A stretch of DNA of 40,819 bases. It comes from Brevibacterium sp. XM4083. Its GTDB lineage: Bacteria; Actinomycetota; Actinomycetes; Actinomycetales; Brevibacteriaceae. Position 1 is the stretch's first letter; each line of letters starts with the position of its first letter. Positions 33,683 through 40,819 of this stretch are shown here, one piece after another. A program made the translations under genes and the position numbers. A model generated the notes under the pieces. It did no database searches. It was not told the DNA's origin and saw only the letters and a program-made list of their open reading frames with translations. Where the stretch lies: contig NZ_VFYR02000006.1 in assembly GCF_006489205.2 (NCBI RefSeq), forward strand, positions 204,241 through 245,059, written 5' to 3'.

Positions 33683-33704
33683 GGTGAGCGCACGTCAGCT
33701 CACC
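33683..33704. terminator. Hairpin between BCCT gene and mutM remnant
   Basis: GGTGAGC (33683-33689) and GCTCACC (33698-33704) form a perfect 7-bp stem with an 8-base loop between two convergent genes. It overlaps the mutM remnant stop codon and may terminate in both directions. Confidence 0.45.
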
Positions 33705-33852
33705 GGTACCGCGGCACCTTCTGGCAGGTGGGGCAGAAGTGGGTGCCGCGTCCGCCGACGGTGAGCTTGACGATCTCGCCGCCGCAGCGCACGCACTCCT
33801 GGCCGCCGCGACCGTAGACGAGCAGCGCCCGATCGAAGTATCCCAACTTCCC
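33700..33852 (-). pseudogene. mutM: mutM/fpg 3' remnant (zinc-finger end only)
   Basis: Read on the minus strand, this encodes about 50 residues: [18 protein letters not shown], then a C-V-R-C ... C-P-T-C zinc finger and a stop. That is the C-terminal end of formamidopyrimidine-DNA glycosylase. Upstream the frame becomes unrelated and hits a stop within about 15 codons, so the gene is truncated by the island junction near 33,853. Orientation and proximity to smc fit the ancestral rnc-mutM-smc locus. It differs considerably from the second mutM end at 40.5 kb. Confidence 0.8.
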
Positions 33853-34410
33853 ACGATAGATACATTGAAAAACTGGGAGTCTCTAATGGGGCGTTTTCGC
33901 TGGTCAGAGGCTACTTCACTACGAAGTGACGTACGGACGACGTGCGTTGCCTACACACCAGAGTACGGCCTCAAGACTTCAACATGCCAACGGCGCGGTC
34001 GAATGTATAACCGGGCATCCGCGACCGTGCGCACAGGACTCCTCCGCCATCGAGGATGGGCACTGCGTCACCTATGACGCACTCCCGGTCACCCTTGCTT
34101 CTTCTTTTGGCGTCCTGTTCGAGCTAGTGGTCCGTGAAGACCTTGGCGATGGACGTCGTCCGCTCCCGCGTCAGAGGCGGCGCGGTCCGGACATTGGCCC
34201 ACTCCCCTCGCTCCACTGAGTTCAAGGGAAAGGTCCGATCTGTGCGTGGGCTGCGCCATGCGGCCACCTGGTGCAGGAACGCGGTGCGTCATCCGGATTT
34301 GAGGGCGTAGGCGCATCCAATGCACGCCGCCATGCGGCCGCTCCAACCCTGGCGGGTGCGTGGTGCGGCGACATCCAAGGTGAACATCGAGTGAACCCTC
34401 ATGTGCCAGC
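33853..34410. other. Gene-free left end of the metal island
   Basis: These ~560 bases are AT-richer near the junction and hold only short frames without ribosome sites or recognisable products. I looked for transposase, integrase or relaxase fragments on both strands and found none. Confidence 0.5.
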
Positions 34411-34458
34411 TTGACCCATTGATTCGACATCCTTCAATATAGAAACATGTCGAATCAA
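34411..34458 (+). promoter_or_regulatory. ars operon promoter/operator with 12-bp dyad across the start codon
   Basis: TTGATTCGACAT (34419-34430) and ATGTCGAATCAA (34447-34458) are perfect reverse complements with a 16-base spacer, and the right arm begins with the trxB start codon. TTGACC (34411-34416) and CAATAT (34435-34440) could be -35/-10 elements placing transcription at the ATG itself (leaderless). No Shine-Dalgarno is present. It is a likely ArsR operator. Confidence 0.6.
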
Positions 34459-35421
34459 GATACTGAGTTGGTCATCGTCGGATCGGGCCCTGCCGGATAC
34501 ACTGCCGCGGTCTACGCGGCGCGAGCAGGCCTCGGCCCAGTGTTGATCGCCGGTTCGGTCACGGCCGGCGGCGCGCTGATGACGACGACCGAGGTGGAGA
34601 ACTTCCCCGGCTTCGTGGACGGCGTCCAGGGACCGGAGCTGATGGAGGCGATGCGTGCGCAGGCCGAGCGCTTCGGTGCCGAGATCGTCTATGACGTTGC
34701 GATCCGCCTCAGCCTCGACGACGGCGTGAAGATGGTCGAGACCGGGAATGGCGTGACGTATCGAGCCCGCGCGGTGATCCTGACGATGGGCTCGGCCTAC
34801 CGGAAGCTCGGCCTCCCCGAGGAGGATCGTTTGTCCGGGCACGGCGTTTCCTGGTGCGCCACCTGCGACGGCTTCTTCTTCCGAGATCAGCAGATCGCTG
34901 TGGTCGGTGGCGGAGACTCCGCGATGGAGGAGGCCTTGTTCCTCACCCGGTTCGCTTCGAAGGTGACCGTGGTCCACCGGCGTGACGAGTTCCGGGCGTC
35001 GAAGATCATGGCCCAGCGCGTCATGGAGCACCCGAAGGTCGAGGTGGCATGGAACAGCGAGGTCGCCGAGATCCTCGGCGACGAGCGAGTGACCGGGTTG
35101 CGGCTGCGCGACACCACCAGCGGGGCCGAGCGCGCTCTCGACGTCACCGGGGTATTCGTCGCGATCGGGCACGATCCGCGCTCCGAACTCGTGGCCGGTC
35201 AGGTCGGCATCGATTCCGACGGCTATGTACAGGTGGCCCACCCGTCGACGCGGACTAGCCTGCCGGGCGTCTTCGCGGCCGGCGATCTGGTGGATCACAC
35301 GTACCGGCAGGCGATCACCGCCGCCGGCACCGGCTGCGCCGCCGCGCAGGACGCCCAGCACTACCTGTCGAATCTTGCTCCTGCTACCCACGCGGAGCCC
35401 GTCCTGGAGGTCTCCGCATGA
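34447..35421 (+). CDS. trxB: Thioredoxin reductase of the ars operon
   Basis: This 324-residue flavoprotein has the FAD site [18 protein letters not shown] near the N-terminus, the redox-active CATC in [11 protein letters not shown] (~136-139), the NADPH site [16 protein letters not shown] and the C-terminal [14 protein letters not shown] motif. It passes electrons from NADPH to thioredoxin. As the first gene of an arsenic operon it corresponds to what has been called arsT in actinobacteria. It lacks a ribosome site and is probably leaderless. Its stop overlaps trxA by ATGA. Confidence 0.93.
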   Translation: MSNQDTELVIVGSGPAGYTAAVYAARAGLGPVLIAGSVTAGGALMTTTEVENFPGFVDGVQGPELMEAMRAQAERFGAEIVYDVAIRLSLDDGVKMVETGNGVTYRARAVILTMGSAYRKLGLPEEDRLSGHGVSWCATCDGFFFRDQQIAVVGGGDSAMEEALFLTRFASKVTVVHRRDEFRASKIMAQRVMEHPKVEVAWNSEVAEILGDERVTGLRLRDTTSGAERALDVTGVFVAIGHDPRSELVAGQVGIDSDGYVQVAHPSTRTSLPGVFAAGDLVDHTYRQAITAAGTGCAAAQDAQHYLSNLAPATHAEPVLEVSA

Positions 35422-35744
35422 GCACCATTGCCCACGTCACCGACTCCACTTTCCAAGCCGAGGTGACTGAGTCGGAACTACCTGTCATCGTCGACATCTG
35501 GGCCACCTGGTGCGGGCCGTGCAAGGCGATCGCTCCGATTCTGGACCAGCTCGCCGAGGAGTACGACGGTCGTGCCCGAATCGTCAAGGTGGACGCCGAC
35601 CAGAACCCGGAGACCGTGACAGCAGCCGGGGTGACATCCATCCCGACCCTCGCCTTCTACAAGGGCGGAGAACGGGTCGATGTGCTGATCGGCGCGCATC
35701 CGAAGCCTGCCATCGCCGCGAAGCTCGAGGAGCTGCTCGCATGA
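35418..35744 (+). CDS. trxA: Thioredoxin of the ars operon
   Basis: The 108-residue protein is a classic thioredoxin with active site WATWCGPCK (~30-38), the buried Asp/Pro elements KVDADQNP and the cis-Pro [11 protein letters not shown]. It is flanked by trxB and acr3 with ATGA overlaps on both sides, so the three are translationally coupled. It should re-reduce the arsenate reductase domains encoded downstream. Confidence 0.95.
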   Translation: MSTIAHVTDSTFQAEVTESELPVIVDIWATWCGPCKAIAPILDQLAEEYDGRARIVKVDADQNPETVTAAGVTSIPTLAFYKGGERVDVLIGAHPKPAIAAKLEELLA

Positions 35745-36847
35745 CCGCCGCATCCACTGCTACTGCCCGCATCGCGCCGAAACGGCTCTCCACGCTCGAC
35801 AAGTGGCTGCCGCTGTGGATCGGCCTCGCCATGGTCGCGGGACTCCTTCTAGGCCGATTCCTCCCTGCACTGTCAGACCTGCTGAGCCATCTGGAGGTCG
35901 GCGGGATCTCGGTCCCGATCGGGCTCGGGCTGCTGGTGATGATGTACCCGGTGCTCGCGAAGGTCCGCTACGACAAGGTCGCCGCCGTCACCGGCGACAA
36001 GAAGCTGCTGGCCTCCTCGCTTGTGCTGAACTGGCTGGTCGGCCCCGCCGTGATGTTCGCCCTCGCGTGGATCTTCCTGCCAGACCTGCCCGAGTACCGC
36101 ACCGGCCTCATCGTCGTGGGCCTCGCGCGCTGCATCGCCATGGTCGTGATCTGGAACGACCTCGCCTGCGGCGACCGCGAGGCGACCGCGGTGCTCGTGG
36201 CGATCAACTCGGTGTTCCAGGTCGTGATGTTCTCCGTGCTCGGCTGGTTCTACCTGACGGTGCTGCCCGGCTGGCTGGGCCTGGATGCTCAGGGGCTGGA
36301 GGTCTCGGTCTGGCAGATCACGCTGAACGTGCTGGTGTTCCTCGGCGTGCCGCTCGTCGCGGGCTTCGCCTCGCGATGGATCGGCGAGAAGCGGCGCGGA
36401 CGGGATTGGTACGAGGAGAAGTTCATCCCGAAGGTCGGTCCCTGGGCCCTCTACGGCCTGCTTTTCACCATCGTGCTGCTGTTCGCCCTGCAGGGAGACG
36501 CGGTGCTGGGCAAGCCGCTGGACGTCGCACGGATCGCGCTGCCGCTGCTGGTGTACTTCGGCCTGATGTGGTTCGCCGGGCTCCTGCTCGGCAAGGGCAT
36601 CGGCCTCGGCTACGCGCGGTCGACGACCCTGGCCTTCACCGCGGCGGGCAACAACTTCGAGCTCGCGATCGCCGTCGCGATCGGCACCTTCGGGGCGGCG
36701 TCCGGCCAGGCGCTGGCAGGCGTCGTCGGGCCCCTCATCGAGGTCCCTGTCCTGGTGGGGCTCGTCTACGTCTCGCTCTGGGCCGCCCGCGCATGGTTCC
36801 GCACAGACCCGTACGCCGCTGAAACCATCACTGAATCGAGGACATGA
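35741..36847 (+). CDS. acr3: Arsenite efflux transporter Acr3
   Basis: The 368-residue protein starts at ATG 35741 in an ATGA overlap and has ten membrane helices. The ACR3 signature GLARCIAMVVIWNDLACGD holds the essential Cys in helix 4, and FTAAGNNFELAIAVAIG is the conserved helix-9 region. It exports arsenite (and perhaps antimonite) using the proton gradient. Its stop overlaps the arsR-arsC fusion gene. Confidence 0.96.
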   Translation: MTAASTATARIAPKRLSTLDKWLPLWIGLAMVAGLLLGRFLPALSDLLSHLEVGGISVPIGLGLLVMMYPVLAKVRYDKVAAVTGDKKLLASSLVLNWLVGPAVMFALAWIFLPDLPEYRTGLIVVGLARCIAMVVIWNDLACGDREATAVLVAINSVFQVVMFSVLGWFYLTVLPGWLGLDAQGLEVSVWQITLNVLVFLGVPLVAGFASRWIGEKRRGRDWYEEKFIPKVGPWALYGLLFTIVLLFALQGDAVLGKPLDVARIALPLLVYFGLMWFAGLLLGKGIGLGYARSTTLAFTAAGNNFELAIAVAIGTFGAASGQALAGVVGPLIEVPVLVGLVYVSLWAARAWFRTDPYAAETITESRT

Positions 36848-37839
36848 TGAGCGAGGACATCCTGCTGCCCGAGCCGTGCGCGCCGACAGCGTCGCACGCG
36901 ATCAGCACTGAGGTCGCGGCCACGGTCGCGAGCGCGTTGAAGGCGCTGGGCGACCCCTTCCGGCTGCGGATGCTCTCGGCGATCGCGGCAGACCCGCGCG
37001 GAGAGTCCTGCGTGTGCGACCTCGCCGAGCTCGCCGAGGTCTCCCAGCCCACGGTCTCCCACCACCTGAAGGTCCTCAAGAACGTGGGCCTGTTGGACGC
37101 CGAACGCCGCGGCACCTGGGTCTGGTACCGCATCAACCCGGCACGCCGTTCGGCGGTGACCGCACTGCTGGACGCCTTCGCGCCGGCGGCCATCGCCGAG
37201 GCAGCGCCCGAGGCACTGCCTGACGAGGACCCTGCGGACACGGACGCGCAGATCGCCCATCTCGCCGCGGACCTCGCGGCCGCGACCCCGGCCCTGCCGC
37301 CCGAGACCGTAACTGGCATCGTGCGGGAGTCCTACGCCGCACTGGCCCGCAGCGCGAAGATCACCCGCTACATCGTGCCGCTGACCGAACGGTTCGCGAG
37401 GCAGCGCCTGGCCGACCTCACCCGCGACCGCGAGAGCGCCGCACCCCAGTTGCTGTTCGTCTGCGTCGCGAACGCCGGCCGCTCCCAGCTCGCCGCCGCC
37501 CTGGTCAGCCGGCTCTCCGGCGGACGGGTGATCGCCCGCTCGGCCGGATCTACCCCGGCCGCGGACGTGCACCCGCACGTCAGGTCCCTGCTCGCGGAGA
37601 TAGAGGGAGACGACGCATCTCAGCGCTTCCCGAAGCCGCTCACCGACGACGCCGTGCGCGCCGCCGACGTGGTCGTGACCATGGGATGCGGCGATGTGTG
37701 CCCGGTCATCCCCGGAGTCCGCTACGAGGACTGGGCCGTGGGAGACCCGGCCCTCGCCTCGCCCGAGGGCATCGCGGCCATCCGCGACGACATCGAATCC
37801 CGTGTCCGCAAGCTGCTCGACACGCTCCTCACCGACTGA
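36844..37839 (+). CDS. ArsR repressor-arsenate reductase fusion
   Basis: The 331-residue protein combines three parts. Residues ~20-115 are an ArsR winged helix with the As(III)-binding ESCVCDL (Cys56, Cys58) and the recognition helix SQPTVSHHLKVLKN. Residues ~135-195 are a helical bundle found before some actinobacterial ArsC domains. Residues ~203-331 are a low-molecular-weight-phosphatase-type ArsC with P-loop CVANAGR (Cys207 to Arg213) and the further cysteines of GCGDVC (282, 286). Similar fusions are recalled from actinobacterial ars clusters such as that of Microbacterium sp. A33. It probably represses this operon and also reduces arsenate with thioredoxin. Confidence 0.92.
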   Translation: MMSEDILLPEPCAPTASHAISTEVAATVASALKALGDPFRLRMLSAIAADPRGESCVCDLAELAEVSQPTVSHHLKVLKNVGLLDAERRGTWVWYRINPARRSAVTALLDAFAPAAIAEAAPEALPDEDPADTDAQIAHLAADLAAATPALPPETVTGIVRESYAALARSAKITRYIVPLTERFARQRLADLTRDRESAAPQLLFVCVANAGRSQLAAALVSRLSGGRVIARSAGSTPAADVHPHVRSLLAEIEGDDASQRFPKPLTDDAVRAADVVVTMGCGDVCPVIPGVRYEDWAVGDPALASPEGIAAIRDDIESRVRKLLDTLLTD

Positions 37840-37854
37840 AACCGAAGGAACCTC

Positions 37855-38700
37855 ATGACCGACCAGAAGCCCTCCGTCCTGTTCGTCTGCGTCCACAACG
37901 CCGGACGCTCCCAGATGGCCGCCGGCTACCTCCGCGACCTCGCCGGCCACCGCATCGAGGTCCGCTCCGCAGGATCGATGCCCGCCGACCAGATCAACCC
38001 GATCGCGGTCGAGGCCATGCGCGAAGAGGGCATCGACATCACCGCCGAGCAGCCCAAGGTCCTCACGACCGAGGCCGTGCAGGACTCCGACGTCGTGATC
38101 ACCATGGGCTGCGGCGACGCCTGCCCGTTCTTCCCCGGCAAGCGCTACGAGGACTGGAAGCTCGAGGACCCGGCAGGGCAGGGCATCGAGGCGGTCCGGC
38201 CCATCCGCGACGAGATCCGCTCGCGCATCGAAGCGCTCATCGAGGAACTGCTCCCCCCGGCCGCCCCGCAGCAGCAGGACGAGCGCCAGCCTTCGGTGCT
38301 GTTCGTCTGCAAGAAGAACGGCGGGAAGTCCCAGATGGCCGCCGCGCTCATGCGCAAGCTCGCCGGCGACGCCGTCCAAGTCCACTCCGCGGGCACGGCC
38401 CCGGGGTCCGAGCTCAACGCCATGTCCGCCGCGTCCGTCTCCGAGGTCGGGGCGAGCATGGACGGCGAGCACCCGAAGCCGATCGACCCGGGCCTCCTGC
38501 TTTCCGTGGACCGCGTCGTCGTCGTCGGCGAGGAAGCCGTGGTCGAGCCCGTGCCGGGAATGGCCGGGGTCCTCGAGACCTGGGTGATCGACGAGCCGTC
38601 GACGCGGGGCATCGAGGGCGAGGATCGGATGCGCCTGATCCGTGATGAGATCTTCGGGAAGGTCCGCGAGCTCGCCACGGAGCTCGCATCTGAAGACTGA
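37855..38700 (+). CDS. arsC: Tandem arsenate reductase with two unlike ArsC domains
   Basis: The 281-residue protein has a GAAGGA site before ATG 37855. Domain 1 (~6-134) has P-loop CVHNAGR (Cys12 to Arg18) and resolving cysteines in GCGDAC (86, 90), as in thioredoxin-coupled ArsC. A Pro/Gln linker (~134-145) leads to domain 2 (~147-281), whose loop is CKKNGGK (Cys152 to Lys158) and which lacks the later cysteines. The NGGKSQMA pattern resembles actinobacterial mycothiol-dependent ArsC or low-molecular-weight phosphatase proteins. The fusion is read directly from one uninterrupted frame; coupling of each domain is inference. Confidence 0.9.
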   Translation: MTDQKPSVLFVCVHNAGRSQMAAGYLRDLAGHRIEVRSAGSMPADQINPIAVEAMREEGIDITAEQPKVLTTEAVQDSDVVITMGCGDACPFFPGKRYEDWKLEDPAGQGIEAVRPIRDEIRSRIEALIEELLPPAAPQQQDERQPSVLFVCKKNGGKSQMAAALMRKLAGDAVQVHSAGTAPGSELNAMSAASVSEVGASMDGEHPKPIDPGLLLSVDRVVVVGEEAVVEPVPGMAGVLETWVIDEPSTRGIEGEDRMRLIRDEIFGKVRELATELASED

Positions 38701-38733
38701 GCGAACCTCTGCAAGAACGAAAGGCGTTCGCTC
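38699..38733 (+). terminator. Possible terminator after the ars operon
   Basis: GAGCGAAC (38699-38706) and GTTCGCTC (38726-38733) form a perfect 8-bp stem immediately at the end of the tandem arsC gene. An alternative inner hairpin GAACG/CGTTC is also possible. The loop is 19 bases. Confidence 0.4.
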
Positions 38734-38854
38734 GCGCTGCTGGGGATCGAACTTTCTCGCACCGGAGCAGAAGCCCCCGCCGTCTCGTGACACTTCAGCT
38801 GTTCGTTGAATCATCGAGACAGGCGACTCCGAGTCCTTGACTCACTATCTGTAG

Positions 38855-38864
38855 TCGATATCGA
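38855..38864. promoter_or_regulatory. Palindrome at the padR start
   Basis: TCGATATCGA is a perfect 10-bp palindrome ending at the first base of the padR ATG, 12 bases downstream of a possible -35 box TTGACT (38837-38842). It is a candidate PadR autoregulatory site. Confidence 0.35.
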
Positions 38865-39214
38865 TGCACGTTGCTGACATGGAGTCCAACGACGACGCTT
38901 CGACGGAGTTCGAGCACCACGACCTATTGTCCGGGCTCGTGCGCATGCACGTCCTGCACCACGCAGCGCAGGAGGAGATCTACGGGGCGTGGATGATCGA
39001 GGAGCTCGCAGGCCATGGCTACCGGCTTTCGCCCGGGACGCTATACCCGATGCTGCGCCGGATGGTCGCCGACGGATATCTGACCATGCGCTCCGAGCGC
39101 GACGGACGCACGGTGCGCAAGTACTACTCCGTCACCGACAAGGGACGCGAAGGGCTCGCCCAAGCGCGGGAGCGCGTCCAGATCTTCACCCGAGAGGAAC
39201 CCGAACATGACTGA
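38864..39214 (+). CDS. PadR family transcriptional regulator
   Basis: This 116-residue winged-helix protein shows the PadR pattern IYGAWMIEELAGHGYRLSPGTLYPMLRRMVADGYL, then the wing RTVRKYYSVTDKG. Starts at 38864 or 38879 (Met6) are both possible; neither has a clear ribosome site. It overlaps chrA by eight bases, so it is co-expressed with the chromate transporter and is its likely regulator. Whether it senses chromate is unknown. Confidence 0.9.
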   Translation: MHVADMESNDDASTEFEHHDLLSGLVRMHVLHHAAQEEIYGAWMIEELAGHGYRLSPGTLYPMLRRMVADGYLTMRSERDGRTVRKYYSVTDKGREGLAQARERVQIFTREEPEHD

Positions 39215-40427
39215 TGCCGTGTCCGCACCGACGAGAGCCGTGGGAGGCTCCGCCTGGGAGGTGTTCCGCGTCTTCCTCAGGCTCGGCGTCACCTCCTTCG
39301 GCGGACCGATCGCGCACCTGGGCTACTTCCGCACCGAGGCCGTCGAGCGCCGGAAGTGGCTGGACGACAGGGAGTACGCCGACCTCGTCGCGCTCTGCCA
39401 GTTCCTGCCGGGCCCCGCGTCGAGCCAGGTCGGGTTCGCGATCGGCATGCACCGCGCCGGGGCCCTCGGCGCGCTGGCGGCGTTCCTCGCCTTTACGTTG
39501 CCATCGGCGGCGCTGATGGTCGCGTTCGCCTACGGGGCGTCGCTGTTCACCGGCCCCGTCGCCGAGGGACTGCTCATCGGGCTGAAGATAGTCGCGGTCG
39601 CCATCGTCGCCCAGGCGGTCCTGGGGATGGCGAAGAGCCTGGCTCCCGACAGGCAGCGCGCGTCGATCGCAGCCGTCGCCGCGGCCGCGGCCCTGCTGCT
39701 GGCCGGATCGTCAGGGCAGGTCATCGCGATCGCGCTCGGCGCGGTCGCCGGGTACTTCTTCTGCCGTGCTGCGAGCATGGCGACCGGCGGGGCGCTGCAC
39801 TTCCCCGTCCGGCGCGGCGTCGGCGCAGCGAGCCTGGTCCTGTTCGGGATCCTGCTGCTCGGCCTGCCAGTGGCAGTGATCGCGACGGGCTCAGGAGGTC
39901 TAGCGCTCTTCGACGCCTTTTACCGCGCGGGCTCCCTGGTCTTCGGCGGCGGGCATGTCGTCCTGCCGCTGCTCCAGTCCGGAGTCGTCGAGACCGGGTG
40001 GGTGGGCGACCAGCAGTTCCTGGCCGGCTACGGTGCTGCGCAGGCGGTGCCCGGGCCGCTGTTCACCTTCGCCGCGTTCCTGGGCACGGCATCGACCACT
40101 GGGCCCGGCGGAGTCCTCGGAGCGGCGATCGCCCTTGTCGCCGTCTTCCTGCCCGGATTCCTGCTCCTGGTCGGCGTGCTGCCGTTCTGGAACTCGCTGC
40201 GCCAGCGCCCCTGGGCCCAGGCCGTGATGCGCGGAGCCAACGCCGCGGTCGTCGGTATCCTCGCCGCAGCCCTGTACTCCCCGGTGTTCTCCACCGCGAT
40301 CACCGGCCCCGGCCCGTTCGCTCTCGCGCTGGTCTGCTTCGTGCTCCTGATCGCGTGGAAGCTGCCGCCGTGGGTCGTCGTGATCGTCGGCGCTGCTGGA
40401 GGAGTGCTGCTCTCGCTCGTGCCCTGA
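39207..40427 (+). CDS. chrA: Chromate transporter ChrA
   Basis: The 406-residue protein has about 12 hydrophobic helices in two homologous halves, the long-chain ChrA layout. Each half repeats the family motifs: FGGP with H (GVTSFGGPIAHLGYF) and QFLPGPASSQ in the first, FGGGHVVLPLL and AVPGPLFTFAAFLG in the second. It exports chromate from the cytoplasm. It overlaps padR and is the last gene of the island before mutM. Confidence 0.94.
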   Translation: MTDAVSAPTRAVGGSAWEVFRVFLRLGVTSFGGPIAHLGYFRTEAVERRKWLDDREYADLVALCQFLPGPASSQVGFAIGMHRAGALGALAAFLAFTLPSAALMVAFAYGASLFTGPVAEGLLIGLKIVAVAIVAQAVLGMAKSLAPDRQRASIAAVAAAAALLLAGSSGQVIAIALGAVAGYFFCRAASMATGGALHFPVRRGVGAASLVLFGILLLGLPVAVIATGSGGLALFDAFYRAGSLVFGGGHVVLPLLQSGVVETGWVGDQQFLAGYGAAQAVPGPLFTFAAFLGTASTTGPGGVLGAAIALVAVFLPGFLLLVGVLPFWNSLRQRPWAQAVMRGANAAVVGILAAALYSPVFSTAITGPGPFALALVCFVLLIAWKLPPWVVVIVGAAGGVLLSLVP

Positions 40428-40522
40428 ACGGACAGCTTGTGTCGTCCGCGGGAGCCCTGAGCACTTTCTCCACATCTGTCTGCTCAACGTCCGTGACCTG
40501 GCCTCCTCAGGCAAACTCCTCA

Positions 40523-40819
40523 TCACGCTAGGGTCGTTGTCGATTTTCGCTGGCAGATCGGACACGAGTGGCTCGAGCGGTTCATGAATTGTTCCCGCAC
40601 GATCGGCGTCCCGCAGCGCGTGCAAGGCTGGCCGGTACGACCGTAGGCATTCAGGCTGCGGGCAAAATAACCGCTGCTGCCGGCCACGTCGACATAGAGG
40701 GAATCGAACGAGGTTCCGCCTTGGTTTAGCGCGGCGGCCATGACGTCGCGCGCAGCATCGATCAGCGTTGAGATCCTTGGCTTGCTCAAGGACGATGCCG
40801 CCGTCTCCCCGTGCACCTT
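40523..40819 (-). CDS. mutM: Formamidopyrimidine-DNA glycosylase, C-terminal part (5' end beyond window)
   Basis: The frame is open to the window edge. The visible ~98 residues include the helix-two-turn-helix end ([14 protein letters not shown]), [16 protein letters not shown] and the zinc finger C-T-R-C ... C-P-I-C, with the FMNRSS motif typical of actinobacterial MutM. It removes oxidised purines such as 8-oxoguanine. Base composition is clearly less GC-rich than in smc or the ars genes, suggesting that this end arrived with the island. The N-terminal catalytic Pro cannot be seen. Confidence 0.85.
   Translation of the reverse strand, partial: KVHGETAASSLSKPRISTLIDAARDVMAAALNQGGTSFDSLYVDVAGSSGYFARSLNAYGRTGQPCTRCGTPIVREQFMNRSSHSCPICQRKSTTTLA

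Larger units (their letters stand above)
33853..40522. mobile_element. Arsenic/chromate resistance island in mutM
   Basis: The segment separates two mutM 3' ends in the same orientation and carries only metal-resistance genes plus ~590 gene-free bases at the left. No integrase or transposase is visible inside, so how it arrived is unknown. Boundaries are inferred from where mutM similarity starts and stops. Confidence 0.55.

Noticed and set aside
33926..34430. Overlapping short frames of about 97 and 113 codons in the island's left end
   Set aside because: They lie on opposite strands over the same bases and have no ribosome sites and no recognisable motifs.

Overview
This is a GC-rich window (mostly about 65-70% G+C by eye) from an actinobacterium, most likely of the order Micrococcales. 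The evidence is the run smc-ftsY-amt-ffh-rpsP-khpA-rimM-trmD-rplS-lepB-rnhB-DUF2469-yraN-comM, frequent GTG starts, ATGA/GTGA overlaps and actinobacterial conjugation families. Brevibacterium fits, but genus is a low-confidence guess. No rRNA, tRNA or CRISPR array was seen.

Layout. (1) Bases 1 to about 15,770 are one end of an integrative and conjugative element (ICE). It carries a two-domain cell-wall hydrolase, two DUF6112 membrane proteins, a TrbL-like channel protein, an SCO6880-type protein, a VirB4-like ATPase, a VirD4-type coupling protein, an SSB, a DUF4913 protein and a large serine recombinase at the very end. A TetR-MFS efflux cassette splits the transfer genes, and an SRAP (YedK/HMCES-type) gene lies beside the coupling-protein gene. 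No relaxase is visible; it would have to lie left of the window. (2) The ICE is inserted in comM (yifB), which is cut in its Walker B motif; only its first ~354 codons remain here. (3) Bases 15,770-33,670 are conserved chromosome, all on the minus strand up to smc: DNA uptake/repair, translation, protein export and ammonium transport genes. A BCCT osmolyte transporter is divergent from smc. (4) From about 33,850 to 40,520 there is a metal-resistance island: trxB-trxA-acr3-arsRC-arsCC, then padR-chrA. It is flanked by two non-identical 3' ends of mutM in the same orientation, a truncated one at 33.7 kb and a partial one running off the window at 40.5 kb.

How the genes work together. The left block should move single-stranded DNA between mycelial or coccoid actinobacteria. 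The arsenic operon supplies its own thioredoxin system for arsenate reduction, Acr3 for arsenite efflux and a regulator fused to a reductase. The chromate pair is PadR-controlled. The most notable items are a second arsenate-reductase polypeptide that appears to fuse a thioredoxin-type to a mycothiol-type ArsC domain, a recombinase whose Shine-Dalgarno is locked in a hairpin behind the interrupted comM reading frame, a structured RNA leader ahead of rplS, a candidate GlnR operator ahead of amt at a locus lacking glnK/glnD, and the duplicated mutM ends around the metal island.
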